Source: JAALLB01 sp964502215
GTDB lineage: Bacteria; Pseudomonadota; Alphaproteobacteria; Rhizobiales; Rhizobiaceae
Length of the DNA: 45,761 nucleotides
NCBI GenBank assembly: GCA_964502215.1
Contig: CAZCUN010000022.1
Location: 1 to 45,761 of the forward strand
Direction: 5' to 3'
Numbering within the stretch: the first letter of the stretch is position 1; each line of letters opens with the position of its first letter. The translations under genes were made by a program, and so were the position numbers. The notes beneath the pieces were generated by a model, which searched no databases, had not been told where the DNA came from, and worked only from the letters and a program-made list of their open reading frames with translations. Positions 17,639 to 26,979 of this stretch are shown one piece after another.

Positions 17639-18322
17639 TTATTTACCAGCTTTAATCACGCTAATCATTTTTTTGTAGCCACGCTTTTCTGCGTGCTGCA
17701 AAGGGGTAACGCCACTTCGGTCACCAATAGTAATATCAGCACCAGCTTCTACCAATGCGCGCGCTGTTTCAACATGTCGCTTGCCACCATCACCCAACAC
17801 AACTGATTCAATTAAAGCAGTCCAATGCAGATTGTTGATATGGTCGAGTGGTGCTCCAGCTTTAATGAGACGACGAACAACTTCATCATGGCCTAAATGT
17901 GCCGCCGCTATCAGTGCAGTGCCATCATAAATACTTGTGGTGAGATCAGCGCGATTACCCGCCTTAAGAGCAGCCGATAACATTTCAGGATCATCAGCTA
18001 CAGCGGCAATCGTAACAACGTCATATAAATCATTATCAAGTAAGTTCATGTCTGCACCAGCTTTTGCAAGCAATTGCAATGCTTCTTCATGCGAAGCAAA
18101 TCCTGCAACATGAGCAGGGGTGCGGCCATTGCTATCGCGCGAATTTAAGTCTGCTTTAGCTTCAATAAGCATCTTAAGTTCAGTAATATCATTAAAATGC
18201 GATGCCTTGTGCAAGCCTGTATAGCTGGAAATTTGCGATGGGCTAGGGGGTGTTTGCGCATTTGCTGCAATAGAAATTAAGCTAATAAGGGAAACAAAAA
18301 TAAGTGTGATTGAAAATTTCAT
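17639..18322 (-). CDS. Secreted ankyrin-repeat protein
   Basis: A Sec signal peptide (about residues 1-23, ending ANAQT) is followed by about five ankyrin repeats. Recognisable units include TGLHKASHFNDITELKML, GRTPAHVAGFASHEEALQLL, GTALIAAAHLGHDEVVRRL, WTALIESVVLGDG and GVTPLQHAEKRGYKKMI. Ankyrin repeats bind proteins; here the location would be the periplasm. The start MKFSITL (18322) gives the clean signal peptide, so I prefer it to the ATG five codons earlier. Partners are unknown. The gene is divergent from the methyltransferase. Confidence 0.88.
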   Translation of the reverse strand: MKFSITLIFVSLISLISIAANAQTPPSPSQISSYTGLHKASHFNDITELKMLIEAKADLNSRDSNGRTPAHVAGFASHEEALQLLAKAGADMNLLDNDLYDVVTIAAVADDPEMLSAALKAGNRADLTTSIYDGTALIAAAHLGHDEVVRRLIKAGAPLDHINNLHWTALIESVVLGDGGKRHVETARALVEAGADITIGDRSGVTPLQHAEKRGYKKMISVIKAGK

Positions 18323-18471
18323 AATGTGGCTCGCCATAATCTAATTGAAACTATTTTATTAACTTAATAAAGTATGCCTGATTTTTAGCCTTGTAAACTT
18401 CAATTCTTATTGCCAATTTCGTGACTTCTATATTTATATTGGGTTTTGTATCTTAGGCTGAAAAGGAAAAT

Positions 18472-19077
18472 ATGATTATGGTAAAAAGCGCAAAATTAAA
18501 ATCAATTTATGGCAAGAAAACTGTCGATGATCAAAAACAGATTTATAAAAACTGGGCTGAGACTTATGATGCTGACACACTCGGTGATTTTGGCTGGGTA
18601 GGTTTCAAACCCGCAGCAGATGAGTTTGCAAAGCGTGTAAAAGATAAATCAGCTCTAGTCATGGATGCAGGCTGCGGAACAGGTCTTTCAGGGGTTGCTC
18701 TGTCACAAGTCGGCTTTACTAATATTCATGGGTATGACCTGTCTCCAGAAATGTTGATGAAAGCAAAAGAAACAGGTGTTTATGACATGCTGAACGAGAT
18801 TGATTTAACTAATCCAATCAAAGTTGACCAATCTTATGATGCTATTTTTAGCTGCGGCGTCTTTGGGTTTGGCCCACCGTATATTGAACATCTCCGTCAT
18901 TTATTAGCGACTCTAAAACCAGATGGTTATGCAATCATTACTGTAAATGGCAAAGGCTGGATTGATAAAAATTGGGAACAAGAACTGCCTAAAGTAATTG
19001 AACAACATAGCCTAAATCTTGAAGAACAGCTTGAAATAGATTATCTTGAAAACGAGAATATAAAGGCAAGCTCTTAA
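18472..19077 (+). CDS. Class I SAM-dependent methyltransferase
   Basis: A 201-residue methyltransferase. Motif I is VMDAGCGTGLSG, binding S-adenosylmethionine (about residues 62-73). Motif II follows as IHGYDLSPEML, and the later strand has SYDAIFSCGVFGFG. The N-terminus (YKNWAETYDADTL) resembles the group that includes WBSCR27 and various small-molecule methyltransferases. The substrate is not deducible. AAAGGA precedes ATG 18472; a second ATG two codons later is also possible. It is apparently a single-gene unit. Confidence 0.85.
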   Translation: MIMVKSAKLKSIYGKKTVDDQKQIYKNWAETYDADTLGDFGWVGFKPAADEFAKRVKDKSALVMDAGCGTGLSGVALSQVGFTNIHGYDLSPEMLMKAKETGVYDMLNEIDLTNPIKVDQSYDAIFSCGVFGFGPPYIEHLRHLLATLKPDGYAIITVNGKGWIDKNWEQELPKVIEQHSLNLEEQLEIDYLENENIKASS

Positions 19078-19321
19078 TTTTTAAAGCATAAAGCATTCTC
19101 TTCATATCGGATATCTATGCGTAAAAGCATGCTTGCCAGTTGCTTGAAAATCGTATTTTTAGAATATGCCTTGCTCACATTTTAGGAAAAATTGTTTTTT
19201 GAGAATTTCATTCTAAATATAGCTCGCATTTAAAAATTATATCCTTTGAATAGATGCTATAACAAGGCCATATTAGAAAATAATCGCAAGATTAAATTCC
19301 AAACAAAGAAGTAATGCAACT

Positions 19322-20731
19322 ATGCGCCACTTTCCAGTTTTTCTTAATGTTCAAAACAAACGTATTTTAGTTACGGGTGCAGGTGAATGTGCGATTGCAA
19401 AACTGCGCCTGCTATTGAAAACCGAAGGCAGGGTTGTCGTTTTTGCTACGGATGTCGATCAACAAGTTGAAAGCTGGGCAAAGGCTGGATTGCTTGAGAT
19501 CGTTCGTCGTAAAATTCAGATGGATGATTTTTACAATACGGCCATGTTATATGCCGCTGAAGATGATGCCGAATTGGATGGTGTAACGGCTGCAAAAGCC
19601 AAAATGGCAAATGTGCTGTTTAACATCGTTGATAATCTTCAAGAAAGTGAATTCATAACGCCAGCATTGGTTGATCGTGATCCTGTTACAATTGCAATTG
19701 GTACGGAGGGAACCGCGCCAATACTTGCACGTAAGATTAAGGCGCAGATTGAAGAGAACCTGCCTAATGAGTTAGGCCTGCTTGCAAAGCTTGCAGAATA
19801 TTTTCGTCCAAAAGCATCGCGTCTTCCAATGGGTAGAACACGTCGTAAGTTCTGGTCGCGTTTTTTCTATGATCATGGTCCTTCAGCATTGCGAGAAGGA
19901 GGTAAGCGCGGTGTTGCTAGAACGTTGAACCGGTTGTTTGCCGAAGCTCAAAATGAAAACGATGAAGTTGGCAAGGTTCATCTAGTAGGCGCAGGGCCGG
20001 GCGATCCTGATTTACTTACACGCAAAGCACTAAAGGTTTTGCATGAAGCTGATGTGGTAATTCATGATCGATTAGTAGCACCTGAAATTTTAGAATTAGC
20101 ACGCCGTGAAGCTGAGCTTATCCAAACTGGTAAACAAGGCTTTGGCCCTTCTTGGAAGCAAGAAGATATCAACGCACTTATGGTTGAACACGCCCAACAA
20201 GGCGCGCAGATTGTACGCCTTAAATCAGGCGACCCTACTGTCTTTGGCAGACTTGATGAGGAGATGGATGCGCTGGATGAAGCGGGTATTGATTTTGAGA
20301 TTGTCCCAGGCATCACAACCGCCTCTGCCGCTGCTGCAAGCCTGAATGTGTCACTCACAAGGCGCAAAAGAAATTCGGCACTTCAAATTATGACGGCTCA
20401 AGACATCAAAGGCTTTGCTGAACAAGATTGGCGCAAACTTGCAACAGATGGAAGTGTTGCGGCAATCTACATGGGTTTTAAATCAGCGCATCTTTTAAGT
20501 GGGCGTTTGTTAATGCATGGTGTAGTTGCAACAACACCCGTCACCATCATGGAAAATGTCTCAAGAGCCAATCAAAAATCAATTGTAACCACGATTAAAG
20601 ATTTGCCTAAAATGGCTGATGAAGCAGGACATGATGGGCCTGTTATTTTAATGTTGGGGCTAGAACCTCGACAAGCAAAAGAAATTATCGACAATAACCA
20701 TACCGAACTTGCTAAAGCAGGGATTTTATAA
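19322..20731 (+). CDS. cysG: Siroheme synthase (multifunctional CysG)
   Basis: Converts uroporphyrinogen III to siroheme, the prosthetic group of sulfite reductase. The N-terminal part (about residues 1-205) is the NAD-dependent precorrin-2 dehydrogenase/ferrochelatase, with VTGAGECAIAKLRLLL as its nucleotide-binding motif. The C-terminal part (about 215-460) is the SAM uroporphyrinogen-III methyltransferase, with VGAGPGDPDLLTRKAL, RLKSGDPTVFGR, VPGITTASAAAA and a late VTIMENVS. The 469-residue length is normal for the fused enzyme. It heads the sulfite-reduction cluster and overlaps the DUF2849 gene by one base. The 240-base AT-rich leader holds an AGAAT/ATTCT inverted repeat that may serve sulfur regulation. 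Confidence 0.95.
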   Translation: MRHFPVFLNVQNKRILVTGAGECAIAKLRLLLKTEGRVVVFATDVDQQVESWAKAGLLEIVRRKIQMDDFYNTAMLYAAEDDAELDGVTAAKAKMANVLFNIVDNLQESEFITPALVDRDPVTIAIGTEGTAPILARKIKAQIEENLPNELGLLAKLAEYFRPKASRLPMGRTRRKFWSRFFYDHGPSALREGGKRGVARTLNRLFAEAQNENDEVGKVHLVGAGPGDPDLLTRKALKVLHEADVVIHDRLVAPEILELARREAELIQTGKQGFGPSWKQEDINALMVEHAQQGAQIVRLKSGDPTVFGRLDEEMDALDEAGIDFEIVPGITTASAAAASLNVSLTRRKRNSALQIMTAQDIKGFAEQDWRKLATDGSVAAIYMGFKSAHLLSGRLLMHGVVATTPVTIMENVSRANQKSIVTTIKDLPKMADEAGHDGPVILMLGLEPRQAKEIIDNNHTELAKAGIL

Positions 20732-21036
20732 TGGCACGTGTAGTTTATCCAAAAGTTGTCACAGCAAACCATCTTCTTGAAGGCGATGTCATTTATATGA
20801 TGGCTTCAGGCGAATGGTCTCGTAAACATGAAGAAGCAAAATTATTTGAAGATAGAGATGAAGCAGAAGTAGCGCTTAAAGTTGCCAAAGACCAAGCGCA
20901 TATGTTGGCAGGTGCATATTTAGCAGATGCAAAAATGGGTAAAAACGGTAAACCAGAACCTGTGCATTTCAGAGAAGCTTTTCGCACTCGAGGCCCATCT
21001 AACTACCCAGATCATGGCAAGCAGGCCGAAGGATAA
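20731..21036 (+). CDS. DUF2849 domain protein
   Basis: A small soluble protein of 101 residues, conserved between siroheme synthase and sulfite reductase in many alphaproteobacteria. It starts on the last base of the cysG stop (TAATG) and ends 4 bases before cysI. Sequence features are a basic N-terminal segment, a Lys/Glu helix (DEAEVALKVAKDQ) and a C-terminal HFREAFRTRGPSNYPDHGKQ block typical of the family. The function is not known; location implies a helper for sulfite reduction. Confidence 0.88.
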   Translation: MARVVYPKVVTANHLLEGDVIYMMASGEWSRKHEEAKLFEDRDEAEVALKVAKDQAHMLAGAYLADAKMGKNGKPEPVHFREAFRTRGPSNYPDHGKQAEG

Positions 21037-21040
21037 AAAC

Positions 21041-22711
21041 ATGTATAATTATAATCAATTCGATCATGATTTTGTGCGTAATCGCGTCAATGAATTTCGT
21101 GGTCAAGTGGCACGTCGTTTGGATGGATCGCTGACAGAAGATGAGTTCAAACCATTGCGTTTGATGAATGGTCTTTATTTGCAGCTTCATGCTTATATGC
21201 TGCGAGTAGCTATTCCGTATGGCACATTAAATAGCGCCCAGATGAACCAGCTCGCTATGATTGCTGATAAATGGGATAAGGGTTACGGTCACTTCACAAC
21301 GCGCCAAAACATTCAATACAATTGGCCTAAGCTTAAAGATACGCCAGATATTCTTGAAGCACTTGCAGATGTTGAGATGCATGCCATTCAAACATCAGGC
21401 AACTGTGTAAGAAACGTAACCGCAGATCATTTTGCTGGTGCGGCAGCTGATGAAATTGAAGACCCACGAGCAACCGCTGAATTGCTTCGTCAATGGTCAA
21501 TGGATCATCCAGAATTTCAATATTTACCACGTAAATTCAAGATAGCCATGACGGGTTCTCCAAATGATCGTGCAGTGACCAAGGCGCATGATATTGGTAT
21601 TCGTATGGTTCGTAATGATAAAGGTGAACCTGGTTATGAGATGCTAATCGGAGGTGGCCTTGGTCGCACGCCTATGATTGGTAAGGTTGTACGTGAATTT
21701 TTGCCAAAGGCTGATTTGCTTCCTTACGTAGAGGCGATTTTGCAGGTTTATAATTTAAACGGTCGCCGTGATAATAAATATAAAGCGCGCATTAAAATTC
21801 TGGTTCATGAAACAGGCATTGATACCTTGCGCGAATGGATTGAGGAAGCTTTTGAAACTCAAAAAGCATATCACCAAGCCCCACCAGCTGAAATGATTGA
21901 GGCTATTGAGGCGCAGTTCCAGCCGCCAAAATTTGAAGGTCCAAAAGTTGATGAAGATAAGTTGGCAAAAGCAATCAATGCTGACGCACTATTGAAATCA
22001 TTTGTTGAAACAAATATTGCAGAACACTTTGACGAAAATCATGCGATTGTCACGATCTCTTTGAAGCCGATCGGTGGAACACCAGGCGATGCGACTGCTG
22101 ATCAAATGCGCGTTATGGCAAATCTGGCACAAGCGTATGGCTATGATGAATTACGCATCAGTCATGAGCAAAATATAATCCTTCCACATGTGCGCCGCGA
22201 TGATCTTCCTGAAGTTCATAAAATTTTGAAAGAAGCGGGTCTTGCGACTGCAAATGTTGGGTTATTATCTGATATGATTGCATGTCCAGGAATGGATTAT
22301 TGCGCATTGGCAACGGCACGTTCAATTCCAGTTGCACAAGAATTATCAAATGCTTTTGAAGACTTAACATTACAGCAAGACATAGGGCCGCTTAAGATAA
22401 AAATCTCTGGTTGTATTAATGCTTGTGGTCACCACCATGTTGGACATATCGGTATTCTTGGTTTGGATAAAGCAGGCGTTGAAAGTTATCAAATCACACT
22501 TGGGGGCGATGGTACTGAGACAGCTTCTATAGGTGAGCGTGCAGGACCTGGGTTTTCTTATGAAGAAATCGTACCAGCCGTTAGTCGTATGCTAGATTAT
22601 TATATGTCAATTCGTGAAAATAAAAACGATACGTTCCTTGATGTTTACCGAAGAGTAGGGGCTGAACCATTCAAACAAGTGCTTTATCCTGAAGAAACAG
22701 CTAGCGCGTAA
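21041..22711 (+). CDS. cysI: Nitrite/sulfite reductase hemoprotein
   Basis: Reduces sulfite to sulfide with six electrons at a coupled siroheme and 4Fe-4S centre. The four cluster cysteines occur in ACPGMDYC and SGCINACGHHHVGH. The siroheme-side arginines and basic motif GHFTTRQNIQYNW and the second half-repeat TADQMRVMANLAQAYG are also present. The length of 556 residues fits the ferredoxin-type or stand-alone alpha subunit found in alphaproteobacteria. GAAGGA precedes ATG 21041; a longer frame would run back into DUF2849. The electron donor is probably ferredoxin, and a ferredoxin-NADP reductase lies two genes on. Confidence 0.92.
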   Translation: MYNYNQFDHDFVRNRVNEFRGQVARRLDGSLTEDEFKPLRLMNGLYLQLHAYMLRVAIPYGTLNSAQMNQLAMIADKWDKGYGHFTTRQNIQYNWPKLKDTPDILEALADVEMHAIQTSGNCVRNVTADHFAGAAADEIEDPRATAELLRQWSMDHPEFQYLPRKFKIAMTGSPNDRAVTKAHDIGIRMVRNDKGEPGYEMLIGGGLGRTPMIGKVVREFLPKADLLPYVEAILQVYNLNGRRDNKYKARIKILVHETGIDTLREWIEEAFETQKAYHQAPPAEMIEAIEAQFQPPKFEGPKVDEDKLAKAINADALLKSFVETNIAEHFDENHAIVTISLKPIGGTPGDATADQMRVMANLAQAYGYDELRISHEQNIILPHVRRDDLPEVHKILKEAGLATANVGLLSDMIACPGMDYCALATARSIPVAQELSNAFEDLTLQQDIGPLKIKISGCINACGHHHVGHIGILGLDKAGVESYQITLGGDGTETASIGERAGPGFSYEEIVPAVSRMLDYYMSIRENKNDTFLDVYRRVGAEPFKQVLYPEETASA

Positions 22712-22722
22712 GGAAAAATAAG

Positions 22723-23181
22723 ATGTCAGTAATTGTACGCGATAGCGGTTTTGAAAAAGATACTTGGGAAGCAGAGGGTGGGTTGTTCATAGATCTTGAA
22801 AAATATGGTCAGGATGTGATGGAACGTGAGCCTTCCAAGACTGCAATTGATATTCCAAATGATGTTACGATTGATAGTCTAAAAGGTCTATTTGGCAGTG
22901 CAGGAATGATAAGAATTCCTTTTCCTTCTTTTGCAGATGGCCGTGGGTTTAGTTTAGCAAAGCAATTACGCCAGCATGGCTATGATGGAAAACTTCGCGC
23001 CAAGGGGCATATCATTGCAGACCAATATGGCTTTGCACGTGTATGTGGATTTGATGAAGTTGAAATTGATTATGATATGGCCGGCCGTCAACCAGAAGAA
23101 CAATGGCTAGCACGAATTCCAAAACAAGATTTATCTTATCAAAATCGCTTGATGGGTGAGCGCCCATTGCGTAATACATAA
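22723..23181 (+). CDS. DUF934 family protein
   Basis: A 152-residue soluble protein of the DUF934 family, found with assimilatory sulfite reductase genes. The conserved centre IRIPFPSFADGRGFSLAKQLR (split here by position, about residues 66-86) and the following LRAKGHIIADQYGFARVCGFD are typical. Its biochemical role has not been settled; it is usually treated as an accessory to sulfate assimilation. It follows cysI by 11 bases. In many relatives a cysH gene lies between the two; here it does not. Confidence 0.88.
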   Translation: MSVIVRDSGFEKDTWEAEGGLFIDLEKYGQDVMEREPSKTAIDIPNDVTIDSLKGLFGSAGMIRIPFPSFADGRGFSLAKQLRQHGYDGKLRAKGHIIADQYGFARVCGFDEVEIDYDMAGRQPEEQWLARIPKQDLSYQNRLMGERPLRNT

Positions 23182-23227
23182 ATAATGAAGACTAATCTTC
23201 TATTACAAATATCTTACAGGTAATCAA

Positions 23228-24019
23228 ATGACTGATACTGCTGATCGCCATCCTGATGCGCAAACTATAACTAAAGTAACTCATTTTACAGATCGTCTTT
23301 TTTCGTTTCGCGTAACACGCCCACAGTCTTTACGGTTTCGTTCTGGTGAATTTGTGATGATTGGCTTGATCGGAGATAATGGCAAGCCATTGCTTCGCGC
23401 TTATTCTATTGCATCGCCTTCTTGGGATGATGAGTTAGAGTTTTATTCAATCAAAGTGCCTGATGGCCCGCTCACCTCTAAGCTCCAAAATATCAAAGTT
23501 GGCGATGATATAATTTTAAAAACCAAACCAGTTGGCACATTGGTGGTTGACGCGCTTATCCCAGGTAAACGCTTGTTTATGCTTTCAACAGGAACAGGCT
23601 TTGCGCCTTTTGCCTCTTTAACGCGCGACCCTGAGGTTTATGAAAAGTTTGATGAAATCATAGTGACACATACCTGCCGCGATGTTGCTGAATTAGACTA
23701 TAGTAAACAATTAACTGAAGGCCTTGCAAATGACCCTTTAATTGGCGAGATGGTTGAGGGAAAACTTAAATATTATCCAACCACAACGCGCGAACTCTCA
23801 ACCTATCAAGGTAGAATTACAAACCTAATTGAATCTGGAAAAGTTTTTAAAGATTTGAGCATTGATGAATTAAATCCAGAGACAGATCGCGTCATGCTAT
23901 GTGGCTCAATGGACTTTAACACTGATGTTCGAAAAATTTTGGAAGATCGTGGTTTTGAAGAAGGTGCTAACTCAAAGCCTGCAACGTTCGTTTTAGAAAA
24001 AGCGTTCGTAGGCGAGTAA
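23228..24019 (+). CDS. fpr: Ferredoxin-NADP reductase
   Basis: A bacterial-type flavoprotein that passes electrons between NADPH and ferredoxin or flavodoxin. The FAD domain (about residues 1-110) contains RAYSIASPSW, the flavin-binding RxYS motif, and GPLTSKLQ. The NADP domain has LSTGTGFAPFASL and the later VMLCGSMDFN. The C-terminus VLEKAFVGE is the typical subclass I bacterial tail. Length 263 is usual. It lies 46 bases after DUF934 and may be co-transcribed to supply reduced ferredoxin to sulfite reductase. That link is inference, since fpr is also used in oxidative stress. Confidence 0.92.
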   Translation: MTDTADRHPDAQTITKVTHFTDRLFSFRVTRPQSLRFRSGEFVMIGLIGDNGKPLLRAYSIASPSWDDELEFYSIKVPDGPLTSKLQNIKVGDDIILKTKPVGTLVVDALIPGKRLFMLSTGTGFAPFASLTRDPEVYEKFDEIIVTHTCRDVAELDYSKQLTEGLANDPLIGEMVEGKLKYYPTTTRELSTYQGRITNLIESGKVFKDLSIDELNPETDRVMLCGSMDFNTDVRKILEDRGFEEGANSKPATFVLEKAFVGE

Positions 24020-24118
24020 AATTTCAAATTTTTCTTGTATAAACACTGGTGATGTTACCAGCCCATTTATAGCACTAGAAAGTAAAATTTTATTAGATCT
24101 CCAAGTTAGGTAAGCTTT

Positions 24119-26896
24119 ATGAATATTCAGTCAAAAGACCTTGATACAAGTCCCGCAAAAGATGAACCCTTAAAAGAAGATGTACGATTTTTAGGGCGTC
24201 TTTTAGGGGATGTTGTTCGTGAACAACAAGGCGAGGATGTTTTTGATTTAGTTGAGAGTGTAAGACAAAAATCTATTGCTTTTGTCCGCAGTGATGATGA
24301 AAATGCCAAACAAGAATTGGAAGATATTCTCAATGGTTTGACAGCTGCACAAACTGTAGAAGTTGTTCGCGCTTATAGTTATTTTTCTCACCTTGCCAAT
24401 ATGGCCGAAGATCAACACCATATACGCAGAACCCGTGCGCATGAACTCGCAGAATCGCCACCTCGCAATGGTTCAATGGCAAAAGCCTTTGAGCGTGCTA
24501 TTGCCGAAGGTGCAACCGCTGATAGCCTTACAAAATTTTTTAATGAAGCTAATGTGGGTGCAGTTTTAACCGCTCACCCAACTGAAGTAAGACGTCAATC
24601 TACAATGAAACGTGAGATTGCGATGTCTGAGCTTTTGTCAAAGCGCGACCAGGGGAACTGGACGAAGCAAGAAATAACGGACATCAACGATAAGCTTAAA
24701 CGTGCAGTTATGATCCTTTGGCAAACAAACATGTTGCGCCAAACAAAACTTACCGTTTTAGATGAAGTCTCTAATGCTCTAAATTATTATGACCATACTT
24801 TTTTCCGGGAACTTCCAAAGCTCTATACTGAAATTGAAGATGATTTAAGCGAGATGGCGGGTGGTAATCGAAAAACCATCAATTCATTCCTAAAGACGGG
24901 TGCTTGGATTGGGGGGGATCGTGATGGAAATCCATTTGTAAATGCGGATGTTATGGCAGGTGCAATGCGTCGTCAAAGCACCAAGGTTATGGAGTTCTAT
25001 TTAGAACAACTTCATAAGTTAGGCGATGAATTATCGTTATCAATTCGCATTGTTAATGTCTCTGATGAACTAAAGGCACTAGCAGATCGTTCTGGCGATA
25101 CATCGGCGCACCGCGACACAGAACTGTATCGCCGTGCAATTGTTGGCATTTATAATCGCCTTGCGGCAACGTTGAGAAAAATTGATAAAACAAAATCTGT
25201 AAGAGCACCGCTTGCAAAAGCAGAGCCTTATGAAAATAATTTAGAGGTCATTGCTGATCTAAATATTATTCGAGATTCTTTAATCGATAATGGTTCTAAA
25301 CTTCTTAGCCGTGGTCGGTTGCGCCACCTAAGGCGTGCTCTCGATGTATTTGGGTTTTATCTAGCAAGTCTTGATATGCGCCAAAATTCATCCGTTCATG
25401 AGACGCTTGTAAGTGAACTCTTTGAAGGCGTGATGCCAGGTCTTGATTATCGCAACTTAGATGAAGAAGCCCGCATAGAACTCTTGGTCAAGGAATTAGA
25501 AAACCATCGACCACTCTTGCGCCAAGACATGACTTACTCAGAAGAAGCAGAGAAAGAACTTGGCATTTTCAAAATGGCTGCGAAGATAAAAAGTCGATAT
25601 GGTAATGGTGCTATTAGAAATTCAATTATCTCCAATGCCGAAAGCGCTTCTGATCTTTTAGAGTTAGCTGTAATCTTAAAGCAAGCAAGTCTGGTTTCTC
25701 CTGAAGGCGAAACTACAATGCACCTTATTCCTCTATTTGAAACCATTGGCGATCTTCAAGCTTGCCCTGAAATTATGGACAGGCTTTTGTCTATCCCACA
25801 ATATCGTAAGCTCGTTGATAACATGGGCGGTGTTCAAGAGGTCATGTTGGGTTACTCCGACAGTAACAAAGATGGTGGCTTCATCACTTCAAGCTGGGAA
25901 TTATACAAAGCTGAAATCAAGCTGATTGAATTGTTTAAAAAGCATAATGTTAAACTGCGCTTATTCCATGGTCGCGGTGGTACAGTAGGACGCGGTGGTG
26001 GCCCATCGTATGATGCAATTTTAGCTCAGCCAAATGGTGCAGTGAATGGCCAGTTGCGCTTGACTGAGCAAGGTGAAATTATTTCTAGTAAATATACAAA
26101 CCCAGAATTAGGGCGTCGTAATTTAGAAATTCTAGCCGCTGCAACGCTTGAGGCTTCACTCTTGCAAGATGCAAGACCAGAGCCTGACAATAGCTACCTT
26201 GATGCAATGGATGAAATCTCATTGGGTGCGTTTAATAAATATCGTGATCTTGTTTATGATGATCCACAATTTGTAGATTATTTCTGGAATGCAACGGTAA
26301 TAAATGAAATTGCTGGGTTGAACATTGGTTCGCGCCCTGCGTCCAGAAAGAAAACTCGTGCTGTGGAAGACTTACGTGCTATTCCATGGGTGTTTAGCTG
26401 GTCGCAATCACGGCTAATGGTTCCAGGTTGGTATGGCTTTGGTACTGCGGTTAAAACCTATATTGAAACCCACGGTGATGCGGGTCTGCCGAAACTCCAA
26501 GAGATGTTTAAAACTTGGCAATTCTTCCAAGCGCAACTTTCAAATATGGATATGGTATTATCAAAAACCAACATTAGTATTGCACAACGCTATGCTAATC
26601 TTGTGCCAGATAAAGAATTGGGTTCGCGTATTTTTGGTAAAATTCGCGATGAATGGCAACTAACGATTGATATGCTTTTTGCAATTACAGGTCAGACGCG
26701 ATTGCTTCAATCTAACCCTTTGCTTGAACGCTCAATTCAAAACCGCTTCCCATATCTTGACCCGATTAATCACCTGCAAGTTGAGTTGATGCAAAAATAT
26801 CGTGCTCAGCCTGAAGACGAGCAAGATGAAAAAATATTGCGTGGGCTTCAACTTACAATCAATGGGATCTCCGCAGGCTTGAGAAACAGTGGCTAA
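24119..26896 (+). CDS. ppc: Phosphoenolpyruvate carboxylase
   Basis: Fixes bicarbonate onto PEP to give oxaloacetate, refilling the citric acid cycle. The key motifs are all present: VLTAHPTEVRRQS with the catalytic histidine (about residue 155), GGDRDGNPFV, the lysine-containing GYSDSNKDGGF, the mobile loop FHGRGGTVGRGGGPSYDAI and the C-terminal GSRPASR. At 925 residues it is full length and ends near the usual QNG/RNTG-type terminus (here GLRNSG). It stands alone, with about 100 bases before it and 83 after. Allosteric control by aspartate or acetyl-CoA is usual in the family. Confidence 0.97.
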   Translation: MNIQSKDLDTSPAKDEPLKEDVRFLGRLLGDVVREQQGEDVFDLVESVRQKSIAFVRSDDENAKQELEDILNGLTAAQTVEVVRAYSYFSHLANMAEDQHHIRRTRAHELAESPPRNGSMAKAFERAIAEGATADSLTKFFNEANVGAVLTAHPTEVRRQSTMKREIAMSELLSKRDQGNWTKQEITDINDKLKRAVMILWQTNMLRQTKLTVLDEVSNALNYYDHTFFRELPKLYTEIEDDLSEMAGGNRKTINSFLKTGAWIGGDRDGNPFVNADVMAGAMRRQSTKVMEFYLEQLHKLGDELSLSIRIVNVSDELKALADRSGDTSAHRDTELYRRAIVGIYNRLAATLRKIDKTKSVRAPLAKAEPYENNLEVIADLNIIRDSLIDNGSKLLSRGRLRHLRRALDVFGFYLASLDMRQNSSVHETLVSELFEGVMPGLDYRNLDEEARIELLVKELENHRPLLRQDMTYSEEAEKELGIFKMAAKIKSRYGNGAIRNSIISNAESASDLLELAVILKQASLVSPEGETTMHLIPLFETIGDLQACPEIMDRLLSIPQYRKLVDNMGGVQEVMLGYSDSNKDGGFITSSWELYKAEIKLIELFKKHNVKLRLFHGRGGTVGRGGGPSYDAILAQPNGAVNGQLRLTEQGEIISSKYTNPELGRRNLEILAAATLEASLLQDARPEPDNSYLDAMDEISLGAFNKYRDLVYDDPQFVDYFWNATVINEIAGLNIGSRPASRKKTRAVEDLRAIPWVFSWSQSRLMVPGWYGFGTAVKTYIETHGDAGLPKLQEMFKTWQFFQAQLSNMDMVLSKTNISIAQRYANLVPDKELGSRIFGKIRDEWQLTIDMLFAITGQTRLLQSNPLLERSIQNRFPYLDPINHLQVELMQKYRAQPEDEQDEKILRGLQLTINGISAGLRNSG

Positions 26897-26979
26897 AATA
26901 TAGCTTGTCGTTTTCAGACCTTGGCTTTAACTGCTTTAAGATGGAAAAGCTAATTCATCTTAAAGCATGAGAAATTAAA

